This document shows, piece after piece, positions 26,201 to 34,731 of a stretch of 64,000 nucleotides of DNA. This DNA is from Dethiobacter sp. (GTDB lineage Bacteria > Bacillota > Dethiobacteria > Dethiobacterales > Dethiobacteraceae): contig JAGXRN010000007.1 in the NCBI GenBank assembly GCA_018335875.1, forward strand, positions 36,362 through 100,361, written 5' to 3'. A model generated the notes under the pieces. It made no database searches. It was not told the origin of the DNA and was given only the letters and a program-made list of their open reading frames with translations. Each line of letters opens with the position of its first letter. Within the stretch, counting starts at the first letter, position 1. The translations under genes and the position numbers were made by a program.

Positions 26201-27256
26201 TTACTCTTTTGTTGACACACCTGCTTCGCCAAAAGTGGCCATTTCATGGACAATCTTTAAAGCTGCGTCAATCATTGTCATAGCCAGGGCGGAGCCCGTG
26301 CCTTCTCCAAGCCGCAGGTTCATATGCAAAAAGGGCCGCAGTCCCAGAAGTTCAAGTATTACACGGTGGCCCGGCTCTTCTGAGAGGTGTGATGCCAGCA
26401 TATATTCGCGGGCCTGCGGGCAAAGCTTGGCAGCGATTACAGCAGCAGCACCGGAGATAAAGCCGTCGATCAGGACAGGTTTACGGGCTGCGGCCGATGC
26501 TAGCATCACGCCGGCCATTCCTGCTATTTCAAACCCCCCTACTTTGGAGAGTACATCAAGCGGGTCGTTCAGGTCAGGGTTATTTACGGATAGTGCTGTT
26601 TGAACAGCCTTTATTTTCAGTTTCATTCTATCGTTGTCGATCCCGGTGCCCCGGCCGCACACGGCACCTACATCACCGCCTTTGTAGGCTGCGATAATTG
26701 CCGTGCTGGGAGTGGTGTTGCCGATACCCATTTCGCCTGTGCCTAATAAGCCGGATCCCGCTGCCAGGCATTCTTCGGTTATTGCGATACCCGCTTCCAG
26801 GGCGGACACCGCCTGCTCACGGCTCATAGCAGGACCTTTCGTAAAGTTGGCTGTTCCATACGCAATTTTGCTGCTTTTGAGCAGCGGGTGGTCGGGAAGA
26901 TCCGCCGCCACTCCAATATCAACTACCACCAGTTCTGCTCCGGCGTGTCGTGCCAGGACATTCATGGCCGCCCCGCCTCTGAGAAAGTTCAGGACCATTT
27001 GTGGCGTTACCTCCTGCGGGTAGGCGGATACACCATCCTCAACCACACCATGGTCGCCCGCCATGAGGATACAGGTCTTTTTGGGCAAATGTGGCTTTGG
27101 CTCACCGGTGATGCCGGCAATTTTTTTCACAATTTCTTCAAGCACCCCCAGGCTTCCCGGGGGCTTGGTCAGGTTGTCCAAATGTGCCTGTGCCGAGTCT
27201 ATGGCGGCTTCATCCAGAGCTCCAATCCTTGACAGGGTTTCTTGCAGTTTTTTCAT
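26201..27256 (-). CDS. cobT: Nicotinate-nucleotide:dimethylbenzimidazole phosphoribosyltransferase
   Basis: 351 residues, full length for CobT. Signatures include TKPPGSLG near residue 34, CILMAGDHGVV, GTGEMGIGNTTPSTAI, CGRGTGID, and the C-terminal HLSEEPGHR and LRLGEGTGSAL, the latter near the catalytic glutamate region. It activates the lower ligand base as alpha-ribotide for cobalamin. It is convergent to the transporter genes and has its own promoter and riboswitch, divergent from the main operon. Confidence 0.95.
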   Translation of the reverse strand: MKKLQETLSRIGALDEAAIDSAQAHLDNLTKPPGSLGVLEEIVKKIAGITGEPKPHLPKKTCILMAGDHGVVEDGVSAYPQEVTPQMVLNFLRGGAAMNVLARHAGAELVVVDIGVAADLPDHPLLKSSKIAYGTANFTKGPAMSREQAVSALEAGIAITEECLAAGSGLLGTGEMGIGNTTPSTAIIAAYKGGDVGAVCGRGTGIDNDRMKLKIKAVQTALSVNNPDLNDPLDVLSKVGGFEIAGMAGVMLASAAARKPVLIDGFISGAAAVIAAKLCPQAREYMLASHLSEEPGHRVILELLGLRPFLHMNLRLGEGTGSALAMTMIDAALKIVHEMATFGEAGVSTKE

Positions 27257-27289
27257 AAATTAAAAACTCCCTTCTTTTTTCTGACAACA

Positions 27290-27324
27290 TAAAAATCCCC
27301 AAGCTAAATTGCCTGAGGATTTTA
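27290..27324 (-). terminator. Riboswitch-controlled terminator before cobT
   Basis: On the minus strand AAAATCCTC pairs with GGGGATTTT, followed by a T-rich stretch, between the aptamer and the cobT start. Likely the expression platform. Confidence 0.7.
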
Positions 27325-27339
27325 CCATCGTCCTGCATA

Positions 27340-27502
27340 AACATCATATGGCAGGTCTCCTGGCTCCCGGTTCACAGTCCCCACCCCTTCCCGTCCTTTG
27401 CCGGACAGTGGTTTTGGTGGTTCCTCCCCGGTTACAGTGGCGGGTCCGCCCGGGATTTGCACCCGGTTCCCTATTCTCCGTGTAAACGGCACCATATGAT
27501 TT
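27340..27502 (-). ncRNA. Cobalamin riboswitch 2 (controls cobT)
   Basis: On the minus strand: GGGAACCGGGTGCAAATCCC, GGACCCGCCACTGTAACC, and GAGCCAGGAGACCTGCC. The ends ATCATATGG and CCATATGAT pair to form stem P1, which fixes both boundaries. Confidence 0.95.
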
Positions 27503-27518
27503 GCTGTTTATTTTCTTC

Positions 27519-27547
27519 AGTATACAAAGCGGTAAAATATTTGTCAA
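27519..27547 (-). promoter_or_regulatory. Sigma-A promoter of the cobT unit
   Basis: On the minus strand TTGACA (27542-27547), 17 bases, TATACT (27519-27524); a near-consensus promoter placed a few bases ahead of riboswitch 2. Confidence 0.8.
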
Positions 27548-27593
27548 GACTCTCTTTACAAATTATGAGAGGGATAGATTTCAGATTCTCAAG

Positions 27594-27622
27594 TTGATTT
27601 TTCAGGGTTAATCTGGTAGAAT
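27594..27622 (+). promoter_or_regulatory. Sigma-A promoter of the main cobalamin operon
   Basis: TTGATT (27594-27599), 17 bases, TAGAAT (27617-27622), ending about 15 bases before riboswitch 3. The two divergent promoters are back to back with about 45 bases between their -35 boxes. Confidence 0.65.
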
Positions 27623-27634
27623 GGCATAAAGTTG

Positions 27635-27805
27635 CATAGCGTGGCAACAGGTGCCTTAACAGGGTAAAAGGGAATCAGGTGAAAAGCCTGAGCGGTCCCG
27701 CCACTGTAACCGGGAATCCAGCCGTATTCAGCCACTCCTGTGGGGGGAAGGCGCGGCGGATAATGACCGGTAGCCAGGAAACCTGCCTGTTGTTCTTACG
27801 TCACG
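27635..27805 (+). ncRNA. Cobalamin riboswitch 3 (controls cobQ-cobC operon)
   Basis: Aptamer elements: GTGGCAACAGGTGCC, AAAAGGGAATCAGGTG with AAAAGCCTG, GGTCCCGCCACTGTAACCGG, and GTAGCCAGGAAACCTGCC. The stretch 27806-27900 before the first gene contains a possible expression platform ending in a long T-run (27870s). Confidence 0.95.
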
Positions 27806-27911
27806 TGCCCTCGGGAAAAGGGAAACGTACGTTTTTCGTACTTTCTCAGGCCTGGCGCACTGGGAATTTTTTTTTAGGGCTAACTTAGCGTCAGGCTGAA
27901 AGGATGTTTTT

Positions 27912-29480
27912 ATGGCTAAGGCTATTATGATCCAGGGGACGTCGTCACATGTGGGAAAGAGTGTGCTGGTAACAGCACTTTGCCGTATTTTCGCTCAGGA
28001 CGGCTATCGTGTGGCGCCGTTTAAAAGCTGGAATATGTCGCTTAATTCCTCTGTTACCCTTGATGGTGGAGAAATCGGCCGCTCCCAGGGGGAGCAGGCT
28101 GAGGCAGCCGGCATCGAGGCCACTGTCCACATGAATCCTATTCTTGTTAAGCCACAGGGCCGAGGGCAATCGCAGGTTATTGTACAGGGGCGGGTACACG
28201 GGGCAGTCGATTACGGGACAAGAAGTGATGATAATTACCTGCGCTTTTGCCTGGGGGTGATCAGCGACTCTCTGGCCATTTTAAAAAGTGAATATGACAT
28301 TATTGTCATCGAAGGTGCGGGCAGTCCGGCTGAGATAAATCTGATGTCACAGGATGTTGCCAATATGAAAGTGGCCCACCTGGCGGAAGCGCCGGTCCTC
28401 CTGGTTAGTGACATTGAAAGGGGCGGTGCTCTGGCGGCGGTGGTTGGCACTATGCTGCTGCTGCCGGAGAGAGACAGAGAACGGATTGCCGGCTTTATCT
28501 TTAATAAGTTCCGTGGTGACAAAAGCCTGCTTGAGCCGGGCCTTACCGCGGTGGAAAAACGCACCGGCCGGCCGGTGCTCGGAGTAGTGCCGTCTCTGTC
28601 TGTCACCCGTCCCGCGGAGGAGGACGGTGTGGCGCTGGAGGGCCGCAGCGGAGAGAATAAGCGGGATGGTGAGCGGCTGCGGCTATGCGTCGTGCGCCTG
28701 ACTCATATATCCAACTTCACTGACCTGGATGCTCTGGCCGCCGAGAGGGATGTGGCTATGCACTATGTGGGATGTGTGAGCGAACTGCGCCAAGCGGATG
28801 CAGTTATTATTCCCGGCAGTAAAAATACTGTTTTGGACAACCGGTTTCTCAGTGAGAATGGCTTTGTCGAAGAAATCAGAAGGCTCTCGGCACGCGGTGT
28901 GCCTGTGGTGGGAATTTGCGGCGGCTACCAGCTGCTCGGTAAACGGCTAAACGACCCTGACGGGAATGAATCGGGGGGAACTCCTGTTTCCCTGGAGGGC
29001 CTTGGTTTACTTGATACAGAAACAACTTTTTATGCCCAAAAGACAGTTACGCGTGTCACAGCCATTGGGCTGCTTCCTTTTGCCATGGGAGAGGAAGTCG
29101 AAGGCTATGAAATTCATATGGGGCAGACAGTCCGGCTGCCGGGCTGCAGGCCGGCTTTTAGGCTGCAAAAAGACGGCCGGGAAGTGCCGGACGGAGCTGT
29201 CTGCGCCTCCGGAAGCACGTGGGGCACATATCTGCATGGTGTTTTTGACCGTCCCTGTTTCAGGCGTGCCTGGCTGAACAGCCTGCGGCGCATGAAGGGC
29301 TGGGGGGAACTTAGCGTGGATAGTACTGAAAATATAAGAGGGGCCAGATTTGATGAATTGGCCGGTCATGTGCGGCAGGAGCTGAAAATGGATGAGATCT
29401 ATAATCTGATTGGCCTTGCCGGCCCAAAGGAGGTGCAAAGCCTTGGGTGTAACTCTGATGGTTCAGGGGACTTCGTCTGA
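27912..29480 (+). CDS. cobQ: Cobyric acid synthase, paralogue 1 (CobQ/CbiP)
   Basis: 522 residues. The N-terminal P-loop of the dethiobiotin-synthase-like domain is QGTSSHVGKSVLVTAL; APFKSWNMSLNSS and GGEIGRSQGEQAEAAG follow. The C-terminal class I glutamine amidotransferase-like domain has the nucleophile in VGICGGYQLLG and the late GYEIHMG and WGTYLHG motifs. It amidates side chains b, d, e and g of adenosylcobyrinic a,c-diamide. It is first in the operon and overlaps a second, divergent CobQ gene by 38 bases. The P-loop His and the WNMSLN motif differ from the second copy. Confidence 0.9.
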   Translation: MAKAIMIQGTSSHVGKSVLVTALCRIFAQDGYRVAPFKSWNMSLNSSVTLDGGEIGRSQGEQAEAAGIEATVHMNPILVKPQGRGQSQVIVQGRVHGAVDYGTRSDDNYLRFCLGVISDSLAILKSEYDIIVIEGAGSPAEINLMSQDVANMKVAHLAEAPVLLVSDIERGGALAAVVGTMLLLPERDRERIAGFIFNKFRGDKSLLEPGLTAVEKRTGRPVLGVVPSLSVTRPAEEDGVALEGRSGENKRDGERLRLCVVRLTHISNFTDLDALAAERDVAMHYVGCVSELRQADAVIIPGSKNTVLDNRFLSENGFVEEIRRLSARGVPVVGICGGYQLLGKRLNDPDGNESGGTPVSLEGLGLLDTETTFYAQKTVTRVTAIGLLPFAMGEEVEGYEIHMGQTVRLPGCRPAFRLQKDGREVPDGAVCASGSTWGTYLHGVFDRPCFRRAWLNSLRRMKGWGELSVDSTENIRGARFDELAGHVRQELKMDEIYNLIGLAGPKEVQSLGCNSDGSGDFV

Positions 29481-30927
29481 TGTGGGAAAAAGCGTGCTCT
29501 GTGCCGCGCTCTGCCGCTGGCTTTACAAAGAGGGGTACAGGGTCGCGCCTTTTAAAAGCCAGAACATGGCATTAAACGCCATGGTTACCGCAGCTGGCGG
29601 CGAAATCGGCTGGGCGCAGGTAATGCAGGCCGAAGCTGCCTGTACCGTTCCCCTGCCGGAGATGAACCCCGTGCTTTTAAAACCTGTTTCCGATACTGTA
29701 TGTCAGGTTGTTGTGGGAGGCCGTGCTGTTGGCAACATGTCGGCCCGGCAGTATCAGCAGTATAAAAAAGAAGCTTTTCCTGTGGTGCTTGAAGCGCTTG
29801 GGAAGCTGCGTCAGCAATTTGATGTGGTGGTGATTGAAGGAGCAGGGAGCCCGGCCGAGATCAACCTGCGTGAGCATGACATCGTTAACATGCGCCTGGC
29901 GGCGGCTGCAGGCTCTCCTGTGCTCCTGGTGGCCGACATCGACCGTGGTGGAGCTTTTGCTTTTGTGGCAGGCACCCTGGCGCTGCTTGAGGACGACGAA
30001 CGCGCTCGTATACAAGGCGTTATTATAAATAAATTCCGGGGCAATATTGAAAGGCTGCAGCCAGGCCTCACTGCACTTGAAAAACTCACGGGAAAGCCGG
30101 TGCTGGGAGTGCTGCCCTACCTTAACAGGCTTTCATTGCCAGCGGAAGATTCACTTGGCCTCAATCAGGCAGCAAGCGGTGACGGGGACCTGGAAGTTGC
30201 AGTGATTAACCTGCCGCGCATCTCCAACTTTACCGATTATCACGCCCTCTCTGCAGAGGGGGCACGCCTGCGGTATGTAAGGGAAGCATCGGAGCTGGGG
30301 AAGCCTCATCTGATTATCCTGCCGGGGACAAAAAATACCCTGGCTGACCTGGCGTATTTACACGGGAGCGGTCTGGCCGAAAAAATCGAAACGGCTTACA
30401 GGGCAGGAAGCTGCGTACTTGGGGTCTGCGGCGGTTACCAAATGATGGGACTTACAATTCGTGACAGCCTGGGATATGACGGCTGCGGCGGCAGTGTGCC
30501 GGGACTTGGCCTGCTTGCGGTGGAAACAGATTTTGCACAGACAAAGACAACAACCCGATTAACTGGAGAAACACTGGCACACGGAGAGGCACTGGAAGGG
30601 TACGAGATTCACATGGGCACCACGCAGAGGATGAACGCCCGGCCTTTTGCCAGACTGAGAAGAGAAGACGGGACAGAAAATCTTGATGGGGCGGTCAGCG
30701 AGGACGGACGGCTTTGGGGCACCTACCTGCACGGGTTGTTTGATTCCCCGGAGTTTCGCAGCGGTTTTTTCCACAGGCTGCGCCTGATGTTTGGCCTGCC
30801 GCTGCGGCAGGGAGACGGATTGTCAGCGCGGGAGCGGCGTGAGCAGTCTTATGTTATGCTTGAGCAGGCTATACGCGAACACCTTGATGTTGCTCTGATC
30901 AGAAAGCTGCTGGAGGAAAAACAATGA
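29443..30927 (+). CDS. cobQ: Cobyric acid synthase, paralogue 2 (CobQ/CbiP)
   Basis: 494 residues; TTG 29443 lies 8 bases after AAGGAGGTG, inside the 3' end of paralogue 1. Same architecture: QGTSSDVGKSVLCAALC, APFKSQNMALNAMV (the more classical form), VLGVCGGYQMMG and EIHMGTTQR with WGTYLHG. Both paralogues keep every catalytic motif I can check, so both are probably active. Tandem full-length CobQ genes are unusual; see findings. It overlaps cbiD by ATGA. Confidence 0.9.
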   Translation: MGVTLMVQGTSSDVGKSVLCAALCRWLYKEGYRVAPFKSQNMALNAMVTAAGGEIGWAQVMQAEAACTVPLPEMNPVLLKPVSDTVCQVVVGGRAVGNMSARQYQQYKKEAFPVVLEALGKLRQQFDVVVIEGAGSPAEINLREHDIVNMRLAAAAGSPVLLVADIDRGGAFAFVAGTLALLEDDERARIQGVIINKFRGNIERLQPGLTALEKLTGKPVLGVLPYLNRLSLPAEDSLGLNQAASGDGDLEVAVINLPRISNFTDYHALSAEGARLRYVREASELGKPHLIILPGTKNTLADLAYLHGSGLAEKIETAYRAGSCVLGVCGGYQMMGLTIRDSLGYDGCGGSVPGLGLLAVETDFAQTKTTTRLTGETLAHGEALEGYEIHMGTTQRMNARPFARLRREDGTENLDGAVSEDGRLWGTYLHGLFDSPEFRSGFFHRLRLMFGLPLRQGDGLSARERREQSYVMLEQAIREHLDVALIRKLLEEKQ

Positions 30928-32051
30928 CAATGCTGCCAACCTATAAGCAGGCCGACGGCAGTGTCCTGCGTGCCGGGTTTACAACGGGGACTGGCGCCGC
31001 CGCTGCTGCTGCTGCCGCCGTCTCACTGCTTTTTAACATGCCGGCAGCTGACAGTGTTGAGGTGGATACACCGGCGGGAATCAGGCTTAAACTGCCGCTG
31101 GCAGCCGCCGAACGAGGCGCCCGGTGGGCGCGCTGTGCCGTACGCAAGGACGCCGGAGATGACCCGGATATCACTCACAATCTCCTGGTTGTGGCGGAGG
31201 CCGTACCCGCGCCTCCGGGTGAAATCAACCTTTGTGCCGGTAAGGGAGTGGGCCGTGTCACAAAGCCGGGCCTGGCCGTTGCTCCGGGGCAGCCGGCTAT
31301 CAACCCTGTACCGCGCGCGCAGATCCTTGGCGCCATCTCGGGCGTGCTGCCCGCAGGCTGCGGTGTGTCGGTTACAATCTCTCTTCCCGGAGGAAAAGAA
31401 CTGGCTGCGCGCACACTCAACCCGGAACTGGGCATTGTGGGAGGCCTCTCCATACTGGGCACCACCGGGATTGTGGAGCCCATGTCAAATGAAGCTTTTA
31501 AGCGCTCACTGCTGCCGCAGATTGATATGGCCCTGGCGGCTGGCCACAGCAAGCTTATCCTGACACCGGGGAAAATGGGAAAAAGGAATGCGCTGGCCCT
31601 GCTGACGGCAGCGCCCGAGTCAGTGATTGTCACCAGCAACTTCATCGGTTTTATGCTGAAAGCCTGTGCTAAAAAAGGTGTTAACGAGGCTGTTTTAATC
31701 GGCCATGTGGGGAAGCTGGCGAAGGTGGCCGCAGGCATCGCCGACACTCACAGCTCCGTTGCCGACGCCCGCCGGGAGATACTGGTGGCGCACGCGGCGC
31801 TGCTTGGCCTGCCGCTTGAGTTGCTTAAGGAGCTGATGACGCATGCCACCGCGGAACAGTCGGCGGCATACCTGGTGGAAAAAGGCTGCAGGAACGTGCT
31901 TTTGGCTGTTGCCGAGGCAGCCGCGCGGCGGGCGGAAAGAATGTCGGGGGGCGAGATGCGTGTAGGCTGCATCCTGCTCAACCTGCGCGGGGAAGTTCTG
32001 GCAGTTGATTCATTTGCGGCATGCTTACAGGAGGAATGGAAAAATGGCTAA
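30924..32051 (+). CDS. cbiD: Cobalt-precorrin-5B C1-methyltransferase
   Basis: 375 residues. The N-terminal GFTTGTGAAAAAAA, GRVTKPGLAVAPGQPAINPVPR and the later GILGTTGIVEPMS-like segment (ILGTTGIVEPMSNEA) and LTPGKMGKRNAL are CbiD hallmarks. CbiD methylates C1 in the anaerobic pathway and has no counterpart in the aerobic route, which marks this operon as oxygen-independent. Length normal; overlaps neighbours by 4 and 8 bases. Confidence 0.95.
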   Translation: MTMLPTYKQADGSVLRAGFTTGTGAAAAAAAAVSLLFNMPAADSVEVDTPAGIRLKLPLAAAERGARWARCAVRKDAGDDPDITHNLLVVAEAVPAPPGEINLCAGKGVGRVTKPGLAVAPGQPAINPVPRAQILGAISGVLPAGCGVSVTISLPGGKELAARTLNPELGIVGGLSILGTTGIVEPMSNEAFKRSLLPQIDMALAAGHSKLILTPGKMGKRNALALLTAAPESVIVTSNFIGFMLKACAKKGVNEAVLIGHVGKLAKVAAGIADTHSSVADARREILVAHAALLGLPLELLKELMTHATAEQSAAYLVEKGCRNVLLAVAEAAARRAERMSGGEMRVGCILLNLRGEVLAVDSFAACLQEEWKNG

Positions 32052-32664
32052 AATTGTGGTAGCCGGAGCCGGCCCCGGCGGGGAAGAATTCATACTGCCC
32101 GTGGTGTGGCGAAAAGCGGCTGAAGCCGACGTGCTTGTGGGGGGAGAACGGGCATTGGCGCCGTTTCGCGGGCTGGGGAAGGAGACGCTGGCAGTAACGG
32201 CTGATCTCTCTTTGCTTGTGAGTCAACTGCACAGGCTTGCTAAAGAGAGAAAGGTTGTCGTCCTTGTTTCCGGCGACCCAGGTTTTTACAGCCTGCTTTC
32301 TTTTTTGCGGCGGCATTTTTCTGCGGAGGAGCTTGAAGTAATCCCCGGCATCTCTTCACTGCAGGCGGCATTTGCCCGCCTGGCGGAACCCTGGCACGCT
32401 GTTGCTCTTCTCTCGGCCCACGGGCGTGATGCCAACGAAATTCTGCCGGCTCTGCTGGCGGGCGGAAAAAAGGCAGTCCTGACCGACCGCTGCTGGACTC
32501 CGCACAGGCTGGCTTCATTAATGCTGGGCGCGGGGAGCAAAGACAGGCGAGTCTCTCTCTGCTACCGGCTCACAGGGCCGGATGAGCAGATTACCCATAC
32601 AACCCTGGCCACCCTAAACAATACGGTGGAAGGAGATTGCATAATGGTGATCCACGATGAATAA
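32044..32664 (+). CDS. cbiE: Cobalt-precorrin-7 C5-methyltransferase
   Basis: 206 residues; ATG 32044 follows AGGAGGAATGG. Tetrapyrrole-methylase fold: VVAGAGPGGEEFILP (SAM loop), VLVSGDPGFYSLL, and VIPGISSLQAAFARL. It methylates C5; CbiT, the C15 methyltransferase/decarboxylase fused to it in CobL, is the separate next gene, overlapping by 8 bases. Confidence 0.93.
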   Translation: MAKIVVAGAGPGGEEFILPVVWRKAAEADVLVGGERALAPFRGLGKETLAVTADLSLLVSQLHRLAKERKVVVLVSGDPGFYSLLSFLRRHFSAEELEVIPGISSLQAAFARLAEPWHAVALLSAHGRDANEILPALLAGGKKAVLTDRCWTPHRLASLMLGAGSKDRRVSLCYRLTGPDEQITHTTLATLNNTVEGDCIMVIHDE

Positions 32665-33256
32665 AACTTGGACTTACAGTACGCCGGGAATCCCCGACGG
32701 GTTGTTTGCCCGCGGCGCTGTTCCCATGACCAAAGAGGAAGTACGTGCACTGACAATTTGCCGTGCCAGGCTTGCTCCCGGGCAGGTGATCTGGGATGTG
32801 GGGGCGGGCACAGGATCACTCACTGTGGAGGCTGCTCTGCTTTCTCCGCAGGGCAAGGTTTTTGCCGTGGAACAAAAGGAAGAGGCTGTTCAACTGATCA
32901 GAGAAAACTGCCGCCGGTTTGACGTGACAAACGTTTCGGTTGTTTTAGGCCGTGCGCCGGAGGCGCTTTGTGATTTGCCCTCGCCGGACCGGGTGATTGT
33001 GGGAGGCAGCGGAGGGGAGCTGCCGGGCATCCTCGCTTTCTGCGCAGCAAGGCTTAACCCGTCCGGACTGGTGGTAGTTAATGCTATTGCACCGGCCACG
33101 CTGACTGCGGCGCTGGCGGTACTGGGCACCCATCCTTTTACAGAACTTGCCGGGATCCAGGTACAGGTGTCGCGCCTGGAGCAGCTGGGCAAGGAGCAGT
33201 TTTTCCGGGCACAAAACGCGGTGTGGATACTCTGTGCCCAAAAGGAGGTGGAATAA
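32657..33256 (+). CDS. cbiT: Cobalt-precorrin-6B C15-methyltransferase (decarboxylating)
   Basis: 199 residues of a class I SAM methyltransferase: IWDVGAGTGSLTVEAAL binds SAM, FAVEQKEEAVQLIREN carries the acidic ribose ligand, and VGGSGGELPGIL is typical of CbiT. The N-terminus TPGIPDGLF matches the family. It methylates C15 and removes the acetate carboxylate at C12. Confidence 0.94.
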   Translation: MNKTWTYSTPGIPDGLFARGAVPMTKEEVRALTICRARLAPGQVIWDVGAGTGSLTVEAALLSPQGKVFAVEQKEEAVQLIRENCRRFDVTNVSVVLGRAPEALCDLPSPDRVIVGGSGGELPGILAFCAARLNPSGLVVVNAIAPATLTAALAVLGTHPFTELAGIQVQVSRLEQLGKEQFFRAQNAVWILCAQKEVE

Positions 33257-33973
33257 TTGCAACGTGGAAAATTATACGGGCTTGGTGTGGGGCCCGGCGG
33301 CAGCGGGTTGATTACTGAAAAAGGGAGAATAATTCTGGCCGTTACCGATGTGCTCTGTATTCCAAAATCAAGGGTAGAACGGGAAAGTGTGGCCCTGGCC
33401 ACGGTCAGGCCCTATTTGCCGGCAAATGTCCGCATCGAAGAGCTGCTCTTTCCGATGTCAAGGGATGAATCTGTGCTCTCCGAGCACTGGGTAAAGGCCG
33501 CCCGTAAGGTGAATGCACTCCTGTCGGAATGTTGCACAGTCACTTTTATCACCATCGGAGACCCGTCTTTATACAGTACATTTGGCTACCTGCTGGAGTA
33601 TCTGCGGCGCGAAGACCCCAATGTCGCCGTGGAAGTCATCCCGGGGGTATCTTCGTTCAATGCCGCCGCCGCTCTGCTGCAGGTGCCGCTGGTGGAGAAA
33701 AATGAGCGCCTCGCCGTTGTGCCTCTTCCTGTCAGCGAAGAGGAACTGTCAAATATCGCCCGCAGTTTTGATACCATCGTGTTCCTGAAGGTTTCAGCCG
33801 CCTTTGACGAGACGCTGGAGCTGCTCAAACGAGCGGGACTTGACAAGGAAGTATACCTGGTGAGCCGCTGCGGGAGCGAAGAGGAGTACTGGACTGACGA
33901 CCCGTTTGCACTGCAGGGGCAGGAAGTGGACTATCTCTCGCTGCTCATTGTCAAAAGGAGGCAAAGCTTGTGA
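33257..33973 (+). CDS. cbiL: Cobalt-factor-II C20-methyltransferase
   Basis: 238 residues from a TTG that follows AAAGGAGGTG. GLGVGPGGSGLITEKG (the extended loop with an ALERK-like region, IPKSRVERES, is typical of C20 enzymes), ITIGDPSLYSTFGYL and VIPGVSSFNAAAALL show the tetrapyrrole-methylase fold. First methylation after cobalt insertion. Overlaps cbiF by 4 bases. Confidence 0.92.
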   Translation: MQRGKLYGLGVGPGGSGLITEKGRIILAVTDVLCIPKSRVERESVALATVRPYLPANVRIEELLFPMSRDESVLSEHWVKAARKVNALLSECCTVTFITIGDPSLYSTFGYLLEYLRREDPNVAVEVIPGVSSFNAAAALLQVPLVEKNERLAVVPLPVSEEELSNIARSFDTIVFLKVSAAFDETLELLKRAGLDKEVYLVSRCGSEEEYWTDDPFALQGQEVDYLSLLIVKRRQSL

Positions 33974-34731
33974 AAATACATTTCGTCGGGGCCGGACCCG
34001 GTGATGCGGAACTGATAACAGTAAAAGGCGCCAGGCTCCTGGCGGATGCAGAGCTCATTGTCTACGCCGGCTCGCTGGTCAACCCTGACATCCTCTGCCA
34101 TGCAGGCCCGGCTGCGCGGCTGGTGGACAGCGCCGGACTGGATCTCGATGAGCAAATCCGCCTGATGTTTGCCGCGGTAAAAGAGGGCCGGAAAGTAGTG
34201 CGCCTGCACACCGGGGACCCCGCCCTTTACGGTGCTATTCAGGAACAGATCGATGTCCTTGCCTCCCGCGGCGTCAGCTGTGAAATTGTCCCCGGTGTCT
34301 CATCGTATTCGGCGGCGGCGGCGGCTGTGGGCCGGGAACTGACACTGCCCGGCGTAACCCAGACAGTAATTATCACGCGACTGGCGGGCAGGACTTCTGT
34401 GCCTGAAAAAGAAAGCCTGCGCAAGCTGGCGTCACACAGGGCATCCATGTGCATTTTTCTCAGCGTCGGCATGATTGACCGTGTGGTTGAGGAGCTGGCG
34501 GCGGGCTACACACCGGACGCGTCGGTGGCAGTAGTGGAGAAGGCTTCCTGGCCAGAGCAAAAAATAATACGCGGGCGTCTGGACGAGATTGCGGCCAAAG
34601 TCCACGCAGCAGGTATCGACAAAACAGCCATGATCCTTGTGGGCGGCTTTCTGTCCGGCGAAAGCTTTTCACCGTCGCGGCTTTATGCCCCTGAGTTCAG
34701 CCACGGTTACAGGCAGGGAAAGGACAAATGA
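33970..34731 (+). CDS. cbiF: Cobalt-precorrin-4 C11-methyltransferase
   Basis: 253 residues, GTG start overlapping the cbiL stop. FVGAGPGDAELITVKG, LHTGDPALYGAIQEQ, VPGVSSYSAAAAAVG and TVIITRLAGRTSVPE match CbiF/CobM. Methylates C11 of cobalt-precorrin-4. Overlaps cbiG by ATGA. Confidence 0.94.
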   Translation: MKIHFVGAGPGDAELITVKGARLLADAELIVYAGSLVNPDILCHAGPAARLVDSAGLDLDEQIRLMFAAVKEGRKVVRLHTGDPALYGAIQEQIDVLASRGVSCEIVPGVSSYSAAAAAVGRELTLPGVTQTVIITRLAGRTSVPEKESLRKLASHRASMCIFLSVGMIDRVVEELAAGYTPDASVAVVEKASWPEQKIIRGRLDEIAAKVHAAGIDKTAMILVGGFLSGESFSPSRLYAPEFSHGYRQGKDK

